DNA of 64,000 nucleotides, taken from NCBI RefSeq assembly GCF_024054565.1, contig NZ_JAMXLR010000065.1, forward strand, positions 1 to 64,000. Reading direction: 5' to 3'. Origin of the DNA: Aeoliella straminimaris (lineage in GTDB: Bacteria; Planctomycetota; Planctomycetia; Pirellulales; Lacipirellulaceae). Under the pieces are notes generated by a model. It was not told the DNA's origin, did no database searches, and saw only the letters and a list, made by a program, of their open reading frames with translations. This document shows, piece by piece, positions 16,846 to 25,739 of this stretch (positions are counted from its first letter, which is position 1; every line of letters starts with the position of its first letter). Position numbers and translations under genes: made by a program.

Positions 16846-18741
16846 TTAGAAGTCGATGCTTCTGCGTGGCGCGGGCGTGCTGCCGGAGGGTTTTTCCAGC
16901 TCGCGGTGATCGTCCTTGGCGGGCGTTTCCTCCGCTCCTTCTCGCTCGCCGGCGTCTTGCTCCTGGCGTTCGCGGATGGTCTCGCCCCGCTCGTAGTGCG
17001 CCAGTTCCTCCTTGAGCTGCTCCACGTTCTCAGGATCGTCCAGTTCGATGCCTTTCTGCACCCACTCCTTGGCCTTTTCGAAGTCGCCGACTTCAGCGTG
17101 CGCCGCGGCTAGCGTGCTGAGAATGTGGGCGGCCTGGAACTCGGAGAGCTCGCACGCCTTGGTGGCTAGTTCCACGGCCCGTTGGCCGTCGCGAAGTTCG
17201 TCTTCGGGACTCGTGGCGAGCGTCCAGGCCAAGTTGTTCAGCACGCCATAATCGTCCGGTGCCAGCTCCATGGCCTTTTCGTAGTCGGCAATCGCCTCGG
17301 CGTGCTTGCCGATGTTCAGGTAGGAGTCGCCTCGGTAGCGATACAGGATGGCTTCATCCGGTTGGGCTTCAATGGCACGGTCGAGGGCCTCGATCGCCCG
17401 GCGGGGCATTTCCAGTTGCAGGGCGTACAACGCGATCTGCAGGTCAAGATCGGCTCGGTCTTGCGTGGCATTGGCCAGCTCCTCCAGTTGCCCCAAAGCT
17501 AGCTTCATCTTGCCCATCATTTCATAGGCGCGCGCCTTCAGCAGAATGGCGGGCGGAAAATTTGGACGCAGCTCGAGCACTCGCTCGGCGTCGGCCAGGC
17601 CTTCTTCCGCCTGGTCGTTGCGCAGATGGAAGTCGGCCCGCAGCAGGTAACCGAGCTCGTTCGATTCGGCGCGGTCGATGGCCTTGGACGCCTGATCAAT
17701 GGCCTGTTCCATGTCGCCAAGTTTGCTATGCATCTCGGCCCGTTGCAGGTAGGGCATGGGCGACTCGGGGTTGATCTCGCCAGCGCGATCGAACGCCTTG
17801 AAGGCCTCTTCGGTTTCCCCCTGCTCTCGCAGCACCAAGCCGCGAAGTTCATGGGCGGTGTAATCGTCGCTGGAAAGCTCGATCGCCTTGTCGACGTCGG
17901 CCAGCGCTTCATCCAACTGCTTGGTGGCCAGGTGGTGGCGGACTCGCAGCAGCAGATAGCTTCCGTTATCGGGATCGGCCTCGATGGCGCCGGTGATGTC
18001 GGCCAGTTGCTCGTCAGGGTCCTCCTGCAATGTCGCCCGCCGGGCGTGGGCTTCGGCCTTGAGCTTGGCATCGGCATCTTCCAGGTCGATTACCTTGGTG
18101 TAGGCCTGGTTGGCAGCCTTCGGGTCGCCCCCGGGCATCTGATGCAGGCGCCCGATCAACACCCAGGCCGAGACTTCCGACGGATCGAGCTTCACGGCGT
18201 TGGAGAGATCCGACAGCGCGATCAACCGCAACTGCGCCCAACGGGGATCCTGCTGAGCACCGGCGCCGCGGGGTTGCTCCAGCAGCACGGCGGCCAGCCC
18301 CTGGCCGCGCTCCATCAGGGTCGAAGCGAGCATCTGCTTGGCGAAGGCCTCGTTCTCTTCGTCGAGCCCCTTCTTCATGGCCGAGGCCAGCAATTGGATG
18401 ACGTCGTTCATTTGCTTGCCGTCCGAGGCGGTTAGCTTGAGCTGGGTGGCCTTGTCCAGATCGGCCTGTCCGGGACTGGGCTCGTCGTTGTCCGACTCGC
18501 CCTCTGCTGCCGAACCGTCTTCAGCCTGCTCGTCGGGCATTGCCTGTTCGTCTTCTTCCCCCGGTTCGCCAGTGGCAGGTGGGTCGAGCGATGGGGTCTC
18601 GGGCAGTTCGGCTTCCGGCTTGGCTTCCTCGGCCGGCGACGAAGAACTGGCGACGGCCGTTTCGTCGGCCATGGCGGTTCTCGTGGCGAGGCTCAAGGGC
18701 GAGAGCAACAACAGCAGTAGCAGGACTTCGAGGCGAGACAT
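16846..18741 (-). CDS. Exported TPR-repeat protein
   Basis: The 631-residue product has a signal peptide (MSRLEVLLLLLLLSPLSLAT), an acidic, low-complexity segment at about 25-100 (Glu/Pro/Ala-rich), then tandem tetratricopeptide repeats from about 110 to 590. Examples are DEALADVDKAIELSSDDYTA, EEAFKAFDRAGEINPESPMP, GKHAEAIADYEKAMELAPDD and DFEKAKEWVQKGIELDDPEN. The C-terminus is charged and probably disordered. TPR arrays scaffold protein contacts; in this place the partner is unknown. It is divergent from ychF and converges with the metalloprotease gene. ATG 18741 starts the signal peptide; the in-frame upstream ATG would add 28 unlikely residues. Confidence 0.85.
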   Translation of the reverse strand: MSRLEVLLLLLLLSPLSLATRTAMADETAVASSSSPAEEAKPEAELPETPSLDPPATGEPGEEDEQAMPDEQAEDGSAAEGESDNDEPSPGQADLDKATQLKLTASDGKQMNDVIQLLASAMKKGLDEENEAFAKQMLASTLMERGQGLAAVLLEQPRGAGAQQDPRWAQLRLIALSDLSNAVKLDPSEVSAWVLIGRLHQMPGGDPKAANQAYTKVIDLEDADAKLKAEAHARRATLQEDPDEQLADITGAIEADPDNGSYLLLRVRHHLATKQLDEALADVDKAIELSSDDYTAHELRGLVLREQGETEEAFKAFDRAGEINPESPMPYLQRAEMHSKLGDMEQAIDQASKAIDRAESNELGYLLRADFHLRNDQAEEGLADAERVLELRPNFPPAILLKARAYEMMGKMKLALGQLEELANATQDRADLDLQIALYALQLEMPRRAIEALDRAIEAQPDEAILYRYRGDSYLNIGKHAEAIADYEKAMELAPDDYGVLNNLAWTLATSPEDELRDGQRAVELATKACELSEFQAAHILSTLAAAHAEVGDFEKAKEWVQKGIELDDPENVEQLKEELAHYERGETIRERQEQDAGEREGAEETPAKDDHRELEKPSGSTPAPRRSIDF

Positions 18742-18943
18742 CACCGGATACTCCAGTTTTGTGGCACGGGCCGACGTGGGCACGAATCGGGGGGAAGGAC
18801 AGTTCATTATGGCGGGTGACCTCAACGCTGGCTATCCGCTTTTGTCGGCCACACTGCCAACTGGTGGGGCAAAGCTATATACTGCGACTTTTTCCCAGGT
18901 CTGCCCCGCGCGGACTGTCCCCCACCCCAGAGGATTCCCCGCC

Positions 18944-20035
18944 ATGGAGGCAGGCATCGTAGGCCTACCGAACGTCGGCAAAAGCACCCTGTTCAACGCG
19001 TTGACGGCTGCCGGCATTGCTAGCGAGAACTACCCGTTCTGCACCATCGAACCGAATGTCGGCGCGGTGCCGGTGCCCGATTCGCGGCTGGCCACTATTC
19101 AGAAGTACATCCAGACGCAGAAAGTTATTCCGGCCGTCCTGCAGTTGGTGGACATTGCCGGAATTGTCCGCGGGGCAAGCGAGGGCGAGGGCCTGGGCAA
19201 CAAATTCCTTTCGCATATCCGCAACGTGGATGCCATCGTCCACGTCGTGCGGTGCTTCGAAGACGACGACATCACCCATGTCGACGGTTCGGTCGACCCC
19301 ATCCGTGACATCGAAACCATCGACACCGAGTTGATGCTGGCCGATCTGGAGTCGGTGACCAATTCGCTCGACAAGGCACGCCGCACTGCCCGTTCGGGCG
19401 ACAAGGACGCCAAGCGGCGGGTCGAACTGCTCGAGGTGTGTAAGACTGTGCTGGACGATGGCAATCCCGTCCGCTCGCTGAACCCCGAGGATCCGACGCT
19501 CCGCAAGGAGATCAACGGGCTGCAGCTCTTGACCAGCAAGCGGGTGCTGTATGTGGCCAACATCGAAGAGGACGACCTGGAGGGCACCGGCCAGCACGTC
19601 CAGCGGGTGCGCGAACGTGCTACCCAGGAGGGGGGCGAGGTGGTACCCGTTTGCGCGCGGCTCGAGGCTGAGCTGGCGGAACTGGACGCCGAAGATCAGC
19701 AGGAGATGCTCGAAAGCGTGGGGCTCGCCGAACCGGCGCTCGCCGTGCTGGCCCGCGCAGCGTACAAGCTATTGGGCCTGGAAAGCTACTTCACGGCCGG
19801 CGAGAAGGAAATTCGCGCCTGGACCATCCCGATCGGTGCCACGGCGCCGCAAGCGGCCGGTGTGATTCACACCGACTTCGAACGGGGCTTCATTCGCGCC
19901 GAGGTCTACGCAGTGGACGAACTGGTGCAGTACGAGAGCGAAAAGGCCATTCGCGAAGCGGGCAAGCTTCGTGTCGAGGGCAAAGATTACGTCATGCAGG
20001 ATGGCGACGTCTGTCACTTCCTGTTTAACGTCTAA
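18944..20035 (+). CDS. ychF: Redox-regulated ATPase YchF (Obg-like)
   Basis: The 363-residue product matches the usual length of YchF, a universally conserved OBG-family P-loop NTPase that binds ribosomes and prefers ATP. The G1 motif GLPNVGKST lies at 7-15, the G3-like stretch is DIAGIVRGASEGEGLGN, and the C-terminal TGS-like domain (EIRAWTIPIGATAPQAAGVI, GKDYVMQDGDVCHFLFNV) ends in the family-typical FLFNV. ATG 18944 has GAGG 10 bases before it; the open frame upstream is an extension through non-coding DNA and the divergent TPR gene start. Confidence 0.95.
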   Translation: MEAGIVGLPNVGKSTLFNALTAAGIASENYPFCTIEPNVGAVPVPDSRLATIQKYIQTQKVIPAVLQLVDIAGIVRGASEGEGLGNKFLSHIRNVDAIVHVVRCFEDDDITHVDGSVDPIRDIETIDTELMLADLESVTNSLDKARRTARSGDKDAKRRVELLEVCKTVLDDGNPVRSLNPEDPTLRKEINGLQLLTSKRVLYVANIEEDDLEGTGQHVQRVRERATQEGGEVVPVCARLEAELAELDAEDQQEMLESVGLAEPALAVLARAAYKLLGLESYFTAGEKEIRAWTIPIGATAPQAAGVIHTDFERGFIRAEVYAVDELVQYESEKAIREAGKLRVEGKDYVMQDGDVCHFLFNV

Positions 20036-20057
20036 GCTGGGGAGCCAGCCACGGTGG

Positions 20058-20327
20058 CTACTCTTCGGGCTCGCCCACGTCCACTTGCGACCAGTCGACG
20101 TCGGTACCGTGCTCTTCGATCAGTTGAATGAGCGTGAGCGCCCGGGGAGCGTCGTGATTGGCGACCAGGACTTCCACCTCGCCCATGGCCTCGGGCATAA
20201 CGGTGGCCGACTCGGAATTGCCCGTCATCGCTTTGATTCCGGCCCGTTCCAGAGCGGCGACAATGGGGGCGGCCTCCATGACGGAGTGGGCAGAAGTAAC
20301 GCAGCAAAGATCGTCGGACTCGGACAC
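20058..20327 (-). CDS. DUF2007-like small protein
   Basis: The 89-residue product reads SESDDLCCVTSAHSVMEAAP then VAALERAGIKAMTGNSES, a strand-helix-strand pattern seen in DUF2007 proteins (often called putative signal transducing proteins) in which a helix with a (V/L)xALLEAAGI motif follows the first strand. The C-terminal part has VEVLVANHDAPRALTLIQLI, again typical. GTG 20325-20327 is preferred because AGGAG lies 9 bases upstream; the longer frame runs into the folC upstream region. The gene converges on ychF with 22 bases between stops and is divergent from folC. Function unknown. Confidence 0.7.
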   Translation of the reverse strand: MSESDDLCCVTSAHSVMEAAPIVAALERAGIKAMTGNSESATVMPEAMGEVEVLVANHDAPRALTLIQLIEEHGTDVDWSQVDVGEPEE

Positions 20328-20548
20328 GGCCTGGCGCTCCTGAACAGAGGACAATAACAACACACGCTGGATAGCTCCATCGTACCTGCAACTCGCGTCG
20401 GCACCAAGTTGTCTGCGGACATTGGCAAGCAAGTTCGGCCGACTGGTCGCAAGAACTCCAGGTCGTCCGGTCGCCCCGCTGGCCAACCGTCAACCAACCT
20501 GCCATGCTGAATCGACCTGAAACCAGCCACCAGTGGAGTAACCCCAGC

Positions 20549-21934
20549 ATGAAACTCGTCGGCACCGACCATGCCACCACCGGCGAGCCACGTCGTGATG
20601 CCGCGGCCGAGTGGCTGCTGGGACGCATTAACTACGAACGCACCCAGGTCGTGCCGTACGGCGAGCGGCAACTGAAGCTCGACCGCATGCGACAGTTCGT
20701 CACCGCGTTGGGCAGCCCCGACACAGCGGCACCCATCATCCACATCGCCGGCACCAAGGGCAAAGGCTCCACGGCCGCTATGGTGGCTGCCATGCTCACG
20801 TCGGCCGGTTACCGCACGGGGGTGTTCAGCTCGCCCCACCTCGAGCGACTGGAAGAGCGGTTTGCCATCGATGGCGTGCCCGCCACGGGCGAGCAACTGG
20901 CCGAACTGGTCGATACGGTTCGCCCCGTGGTCGAGGAGTTCGATCGCCGCGCGGCCGCCGCGGGCGAGGATGGGCTGACGTTCTTCGACATCACCACGGC
21001 CATCGCCCTGGTGCACTTCGCCCAGCAGCAATGCACGGCCATGGTGCTGGAGGTGGGTCTTGGCGGTCGGCTCGACTCGACCAACGTCTGCCTGCCGGCG
21101 GTAAGCGTGATCACCACCATCAGCTTCGACCACACCAAGCAGCTCGGCAACACGCTGGCCAGCATCGCCGGCGAGAAGGCGGGCATCATCAAGTCGGGCG
21201 TTCCCGTGGTGTCGGGCGTGGTGCCGGCCGAGCCACGCGATGTAATCGCCAACGTGGCGCTCGAGCACGGCTGCCGAATGATCGAGCTCGGTCGCGAATT
21301 CGACTATCGCTACCATCCCTCCAAGAAGGGCGATTCGCTCGACTACCTGGTCAAAGGACAGTCGAACCTCGCCGAGGTGAAGCTCGCCCTTACCGGCGAG
21401 CACCAGGCCGCCAACGCCGCGGTGTCGCTGGCCGTGATCGAAGAACTCGCCCGCCAAGGCTGGCAAATTCCGGAGTCCGCCCGCCGCCAGGCACTCGGCA
21501 GCGTACAAGTGCCCGGGCGCGTGGAACTGCTGCCCGGCAAACCGGTCACCGTGCTCGACACGGCCCACAACGCCGCGAGTGCCGCGGCGCTGGCTGCCAC
21601 GCTGGCCGTGCGGTGCGAAGTGCCGCGGACACTGGTGGTCTCCTGCAGCAAGGACAAGGACTTCGCCGCCATAGCCGGGGCGCTGGCGCCCGTATTCGAG
21701 CGCGTGCTCATCACCGAGTATCAGACGAACCCTCGCGTCGTGCCGGCCGAGCAACTGGCCGAAGTATTCCGCCAGGCTGCGCCGCAGGTCGCCATCGAAA
21801 TCGTGAAGTCGCCACATGAAGCCTGGCACCGGGCAAACCAGGTGACTCCCGCCGACGGGCTGATCTGCATCACCGGCTCGTTCTTCCTCGCGGCGGAGCT
21901 GAGACCCATAGTGCTCTCTGAACGCAAGTCGTAG
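20549..21934 (+). CDS. folC: Folylpolyglutamate/dihydrofolate synthase FolC
   Basis: FolC adds glutamate to folate (and in many bacteria makes dihydrofolate from dihydropteroate) with ATP. The 461-residue product has the P-loop GTKGKGST at 68-75, the folate/Mg loop region SSPHLERLEERFAIDG, TFFDITTAIAL, MVLEVGLGGRLDSTN, the ISFDHTKQLGNTLASIAGEK motif and the C-terminal domain start VLDTAHNAASAAAL. All are expected for Mur-ligase-fold FolC. ATG 20549 (GGAG upstream) is chosen over ATG 20504; both are possible. It is followed by a palindromic repeat and the convergent phosphatase gene. Confidence 0.93.
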   Translation: MKLVGTDHATTGEPRRDAAAEWLLGRINYERTQVVPYGERQLKLDRMRQFVTALGSPDTAAPIIHIAGTKGKGSTAAMVAAMLTSAGYRTGVFSSPHLERLEERFAIDGVPATGEQLAELVDTVRPVVEEFDRRAAAAGEDGLTFFDITTAIALVHFAQQQCTAMVLEVGLGGRLDSTNVCLPAVSVITTISFDHTKQLGNTLASIAGEKAGIIKSGVPVVSGVVPAEPRDVIANVALEHGCRMIELGREFDYRYHPSKKGDSLDYLVKGQSNLAEVKLALTGEHQAANAAVSLAVIEELARQGWQIPESARRQALGSVQVPGRVELLPGKPVTVLDTAHNAASAAALAATLAVRCEVPRTLVVSCSKDKDFAAIAGALAPVFERVLITEYQTNPRVVPAEQLAEVFRQAAPQVAIEIVKSPHEAWHRANQVTPADGLICITGSFFLAAELRPIVLSERKS

Positions 21935-21995
21935 CTGGATTCGCAAGAATTCAGGCTGCTGAGTCACTGCTTCCGAGTTCTTGCGAATCCGGCTA
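21932..21995. repeat. Palindromic repeat between folC and the phosphatase gene
   Basis: Arms 21932-21949 and 21978-21995 match over 18 bases with one mismatch, around the core GGATTCGCAAGAA / TTCTTGCGAATCC, with a 28-base loop. It lies between two convergent genes and overlaps the folC stop codon (TAG at 21932-21934). It could end transcription in both directions and also looks like a dispersed palindromic repeat unit. Confidence 0.65.
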
Positions 21996-22004
21996 CCGCA
22001 ATCC

Positions 22005-24317
22005 CTACGCAATCACATTCTCCCCGCCATTCTCGCGCTGGTGAATCACCACCGGCCAGCCCGGGAATTGGTTGTCCGCGTTGCCATCGGTCGCGTCGAT
22101 GAGGAACTTGAACGACTCGCACTTGTAGGTCTTCGCCTGGGTGTCGATCGTCACCAGGCCGAAGCCGCTGCCCTTCTGGTGCGCCAGCTCATAGCGGTTG
22201 CGTTTGCGACCGACCTCGGGATTGCCCACTGCGTATACGTAGGCCAGGTTGCCGAAGGCGTCGACAAACTCGCCCGTGTTCGGCAGGCCATGCTGGGGAC
22301 GATGCTCGTGCGGCATCTCCATTTCGTCGGGCCGCCACCAGCGGGGATAGCCCACCGCGATGGCCGGCGTGCAGAACGACCACGGGCCGTCCCGCTGCTC
22401 GTCCACACCGTACTGCACCATGGTTGTCAGGTGCTGGTCGCCGTTGATGTGCAGCGGCATGCCGGGCTTCATCAGTTCGATCGCACGATTGCGGGCCGTG
22501 TGAGGCCAGCCACCACAGTCGAGGTCGCCATACAAGAATCCGTTATACGCGCCATGATGCGTGGCAACGCCAGCGAACACCGTCTGGCTGAACACTACCT
22601 TTAAGCGATGACCGTCCCAGTTCTTGGCCCACTGCTCGAGGAACTCCTCCTGCCGCTCGCCCAGCAACACTAGCTCCGGTCCATCGAGCTGCTTGGGGTC
22701 GATGTCGCCGCTAGTGATGTGATCGGCGCGCCCCGGCCCGGTGTCGACCCGCGTTGGCGCGCTCTTCCACTGGCGGTCGGCCAGGATGGCGAAGCCCACG
22801 TCGCCGTACACCAGGTCGGTGTAATAAACGCTGATGTCCTGCTGGCACGGCTTGGGGTCCCAAGCATCGGGGTGGTGGCTCGTGCAGGTGCGATGCACGA
22901 CGTTCACCATCCGGGCCGGTTGGGCGTAGCCGCCGGTGTCGCTCGCGCTGCCGCGGCCCATTGGCGCGCCACCTTCGCCCCAGATGTTGCCCTGGAACAC
23001 ATCGTGGTCGTCGGGAATCACCACGGTGGGCCGGTCGCGCATCACCTCGCCAAATGCCCAGCCGAACTGGTAGTACTTCCGCAGGTAGTTCAACATCGCC
23101 CGATCGGCTGGCCGCCGGACGATGCCGTAGCCGCCGTGGTTCTCATAGAGCTGATCGCCCGAGAAGTAGAGCATGTCGGGATCGAGCTTGGCCACATTTT
23201 CGGCCACCGGCGCGTAGGGAAACGCGTAGTCGTTCTGGCACGTCAGCGCGCCCAGTCGCAGCGGCCGGCCCGAGGGGTTCGCGCGGATCGTGCCGCCGCG
23301 AGTCAAAATGGTCTGTGAGCCATCGGTATGCCTCTCGCGGTAGCTGAGCTTGTAGGGCGTGTCGACCGATGCATCCCAGCCGGGAATCTTGAACGTGGCG
23401 GTCCAGGCGTCCGTGTCGAGCGTCGCCTGGTGGTCGACCCACTCGTTCTGTTGCATGCACGACAATTCGACCGTCTGGTTGTCCCCTTCGCCTAAGGGGC
23501 CGGTGAGCGCGGTGAACTTCAGGATAAATCCGTCGGCCGTCCGCGAGTCGTTCAAGGTGTACATCGACCACAATAGCGGTCCGAACCGATGTTCGTGCGA
23601 GACGGTAAACGCGTCGCCGGTGGCTTCCCAATTCTCGAAACGGTAGAGCGAGCCTTGCTTCGGACCAGTGGCGGCGTCGAAATTCGACACCACGGCCACG
23701 TTGCCCAACAGGCGATCGCCGGCCACGGTGCGCTCGACGCTACCGACCTGCTTGTTGTCGTTGTCGAAGGCCGTTAGCGTCAGGTGGTACTTCCTGCCAC
23801 TCGGCTCGCCAGTCAGCACCAGCTTCAGGTCCGAGGTGTCGGTGCCCGCAGCCAGCTTGCTCTTCGACTGGCCGATCACCAGCTCTTCGCCCACCACACC
23901 ACACGGAATGCCACCCTTGGCGAACGAGTTGCTTTTGACCTCGTTGAGATCGCTACGAATGCCCACGCGGAAGCCGGCGCCGGAAGGTTTGGGCCCGGCG
24001 TCGAGTTCTTTCACCTGCACCGCCATCCGCAGTTTGCCTTCGGGGTTGGTAAATTGATGGGTCAGGAGGTGCACGTTGCGATCGCCACCACGGGCACTGC
24101 ACTCGATGCCACCATCCGCGACGCGCCAGTCCTCCATCGGATTAGCCCAGTAGGCCGCGCCCAACCACACGCGATCGTGCGTCTTGCCCCACGAGCAGCG
24201 GCCGCTCGCCTCGGCTACGCGGTCGTCGACCCGCACGGTGGCCGACACCCTGACGCTGCTGGAAGCCGCCACGGTGCCGAGAACTTTCAGTGCCGATCGC
24301 CTGGAAAACGAAGTCAT
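22005..24317 (-). CDS. Tat-exported PhoD-like alkaline phosphatase/phosphodiesterase
   Basis: The 770-residue product starts with a twin-arginine signal (SFSRRSALKVLGTVAASSS), so it is exported folded. A concanavalin/Ig-like N-terminal half of about 340 residues comes first. PhoD-like metallophosphatase motifs follow: YFSGDQLYENHGGYG, RPTVVIPDDHDVFQGNIWGE and LHINGDQHLTTMVQYGVDEQ. The Asp and His residues in these would hold the metal centre (Ca/Fe in characterised PhoD). The first in-frame codon TTG 24320 is rejected because ATG 24317 has GGAG 6 bases upstream. The family call is good; phosphomonoesterase or -diesterase activity cannot be told. Confidence 0.85.
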   Translation of the reverse strand: MTSFSRRSALKVLGTVAASSSVRVSATVRVDDRVAEASGRCSWGKTHDRVWLGAAYWANPMEDWRVADGGIECSARGGDRNVHLLTHQFTNPEGKLRMAVQVKELDAGPKPSGAGFRVGIRSDLNEVKSNSFAKGGIPCGVVGEELVIGQSKSKLAAGTDTSDLKLVLTGEPSGRKYHLTLTAFDNDNKQVGSVERTVAGDRLLGNVAVVSNFDAATGPKQGSLYRFENWEATGDAFTVSHEHRFGPLLWSMYTLNDSRTADGFILKFTALTGPLGEGDNQTVELSCMQQNEWVDHQATLDTDAWTATFKIPGWDASVDTPYKLSYRERHTDGSQTILTRGGTIRANPSGRPLRLGALTCQNDYAFPYAPVAENVAKLDPDMLYFSGDQLYENHGGYGIVRRPADRAMLNYLRKYYQFGWAFGEVMRDRPTVVIPDDHDVFQGNIWGEGGAPMGRGSASDTGGYAQPARMVNVVHRTCTSHHPDAWDPKPCQQDISVYYTDLVYGDVGFAILADRQWKSAPTRVDTGPGRADHITSGDIDPKQLDGPELVLLGERQEEFLEQWAKNWDGHRLKVVFSQTVFAGVATHHGAYNGFLYGDLDCGGWPHTARNRAIELMKPGMPLHINGDQHLTTMVQYGVDEQRDGPWSFCTPAIAVGYPRWWRPDEMEMPHEHRPQHGLPNTGEFVDAFGNLAYVYAVGNPEVGRKRNRYELAHQKGSGFGLVTIDTQAKTYKCESFKFLIDATDGNADNQFPGWPVVIHQRENGGENVIA

Positions 24318-25074
24318 CAATTACTCCTCGAAGGTTGGTTGCCGCACAGACGCGTCGCGATCACGGATACTGCTACTTTATAAGTGCACCTGGCGGCGAT
24401 ATTTGTCACACTTCTCGCGGATCGACCCAATCGGGATACTGGGCCGAAAACCGTGCAACCGATCCATCGGCCCAAAACCGGGTTTTGTCCCTGTTTTGGG
24501 GAACAACAATCCATAGGCCCAAAACCCCAGGGGTTTTGTCCCCCCTCGATTCAAAAAACACCTTGTTTTTCCGAGGTGTTTTCGAGGCCCCTGGGACAAA
24601 ACCGCACGAGTTGTTCCATAGTAGTAACCGCAAGGGTGATAAAGCTCGTTCGCTGGACCAAAACTCACCGGCGCTGCTCTCGGCCGGGCCCCCGTCCCCG
24701 CGCCAAAAGGATCGATGTGGCCGCATGGAAGAGAGGGGCGAACCACCATTCACAACCGCCCGCTCAACCACCATTAAACCAACTCGCCGGGCGATTTCCA
24801 CCACGAATTTCATACACCCCTCCCCGAAAACACGGAACTAAGGTCAGGAAAGGAAGCAACACTAATTGAGGCTGATTTACCGTACTCCCATTAGCATCGA
24901 TTCGTGTTCCCTGCTGAATCTCAGTTTCCTCTGTTAGCCTCTTGTTGGCCGCTTTTGAACTGAAGAACGAGTTAACGGGTTCAGGAGGCCTAGCCAAGAA
25001 TGTCCATTTGCTTTTAGGGTGAGTACACTAATGAGAATCTAAGCCACTCTCGCGTTTTCTTGGAGCTGCTGAAT
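24318..25074. other. 757-bp non-coding stretch upstream of the phosphatase and BlaI genes
   Basis: No gene of credible codon bias. It holds three copies of a hairpin-forming word (24463-24491, 24510-24543 and, inverted, 24593-24603) and an A/T-rich hairpin at 24555-24582. The remaining part, about 24620-25060, shows nothing clear. Confidence 0.5.
24463..24603. repeat. Repeated hairpin units GGCCCAAAACC...GGTTTTGTCCC
   Basis: Unit 1 (24463-24491) and unit 2 (24510-24543) are direct repeats starting TCCAT. Each contains a perfect self-complementary core: CAAAACC-G-GGTTTTG in the first and CAAAACCCC-A-GGGGTTTTG in the second. A third, inverted half (GGGACAAAACC, 24593-24603) could pair with either. 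Between units 2 and 3 another 9-bp hairpin (24555-24563 with 24574-24582) is present. Function unknown. Confidence 0.6.
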
Positions 25075-25179
25075 ATGTTCATGCCAGGCCCAATTCAGAT
25101 CGCTATGATACTCCTCGTCCTCGGCGCGATCGCAAGTGTGGCGGGGCTGCTCTACTGGCTGCTTTCTCGACGGTACTAG
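25075..25179 (+). CDS. Small membrane protein, 34 residues
   Basis: ATG at 25075 is preceded by GGAG with 9 bases between. The frame reads MFMPGPIQIAMILL..., then one hydrophobic helix and a terminal SRRY, stop TAG at 25177-25179. The length, the GP before the helix and the basic end are like other tiny single-pass membrane proteins and vaguely like a TatA N-terminus, but the amphipathic part of TatA is missing. It lies about 100 bases before the BlaI operator. Whether it is translated is not known. Confidence 0.45.
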   Translation: MFMPGPIQIAMILLVLGAIASVAGLLYWLLSRRY

Positions 25180-25277
25180 TCACCTATCCTCCTCCCTGGC
25201 GTTCGTCTCAACCAGCGCCGACGGAGAAGTCTATTCTGCATTAGCGTTCTCACACTCACCGAAAACCGCTCTTGCGA

Positions 25278-25297
25278 ATTACGACACTTGTCGTAAT
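25278..25297. promoter_or_regulatory. BlaI-type operator palindrome
   Basis: ATTACGACA-CT-TGTCGTAAT is a perfect 9+9 inverted repeat. It contains the ACA-N2-TGT core known from BlaI/MecI/CopY operators and lies 35 bases before the ATG of the BlaI-type gene. It most likely binds the product of that gene (autoregulation). Confidence 0.8.
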
Positions 25298-25331
25298 ACT
25301 GCGTCACGTCAGTCAACTGGAGGACCGTGCG

Positions 25332-25739
25332 ATGGCGAAGAAGCGAGCGAAAGTGCCTCGACTGCCCGAAGGGGAGATCGAGATTCTCGAGATGCTGTGG
25401 CGCGAGTCGGCCGTCACCATCCACGGGGCACAGCAGGCACTCGGCCAGCCGATTGGTTACACCACCGTGCAGACGCGGCTCAACCGCCTGGTGGATAAGG
25501 GCCTGGTCGCCCGTACGAAGACGCGGCCCGCCCAGTACTCGGCCGCCGTCACGCCCGCAGAGGTTCGCGAACGTGACCTCGAAACACTCGTCGAACGGGT
25601 GAGCAGCGGCCGCGTGGTGCCATTGGTGGCCCACCTGATCAATCGCAAAGGCGTGACCCCCGAGGAAATCGCCGAGCTCAAGGCGTTGATTGAACAGGCA
25701 GAGCACAAGACCACCAAGCCGAAAGGGGGCAAGCGATGA
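25332..25739 (+). CDS. BlaI/MecI/CopY-family transcriptional repressor
   Basis: The 135-residue product begins MAKKRAKVPRLPEGEIEILE and has the winged-helix motif of the BlaI family: MLWRESAVTIHGAQQALGQP, IGYTTVQTRLNRLVDKGLVA and RTKTRPAQYSAAVTP. The C-terminal part (LVAHLINRKGVTPEEIAELK) is the dimerisation helix. In the family the dimer sits on a palindrome and is cleaved by the partner M56 protease after a signal. ATG 25332 has GGAGG 8 bases upstream. The stop overlaps the next start by ATGA, so the two proteins are translationally coupled. An operator lies at 25278-25297. Confidence 0.93.
   Translation: MAKKRAKVPRLPEGEIEILEMLWRESAVTIHGAQQALGQPIGYTTVQTRLNRLVDKGLVARTKTRPAQYSAAVTPAEVRERDLETLVERVSSGRVVPLVAHLINRKGVTPEEIAELKALIEQAEHKTTKPKGGKR

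Noticed and set aside
18338..18943. N-terminal extension of YchF by 202 codons
   Set aside because: YchF is 363 residues from ATG 18944 with a Shine-Dalgarno site; the upstream frame runs antisense through the TPR gene start.
20225..22012. 595-codon open frame on the minus strand
   Set aside because: It is antisense to folC, whose motifs are clear. Its first residues are translated from the palindromic repeat at 21932-21995.
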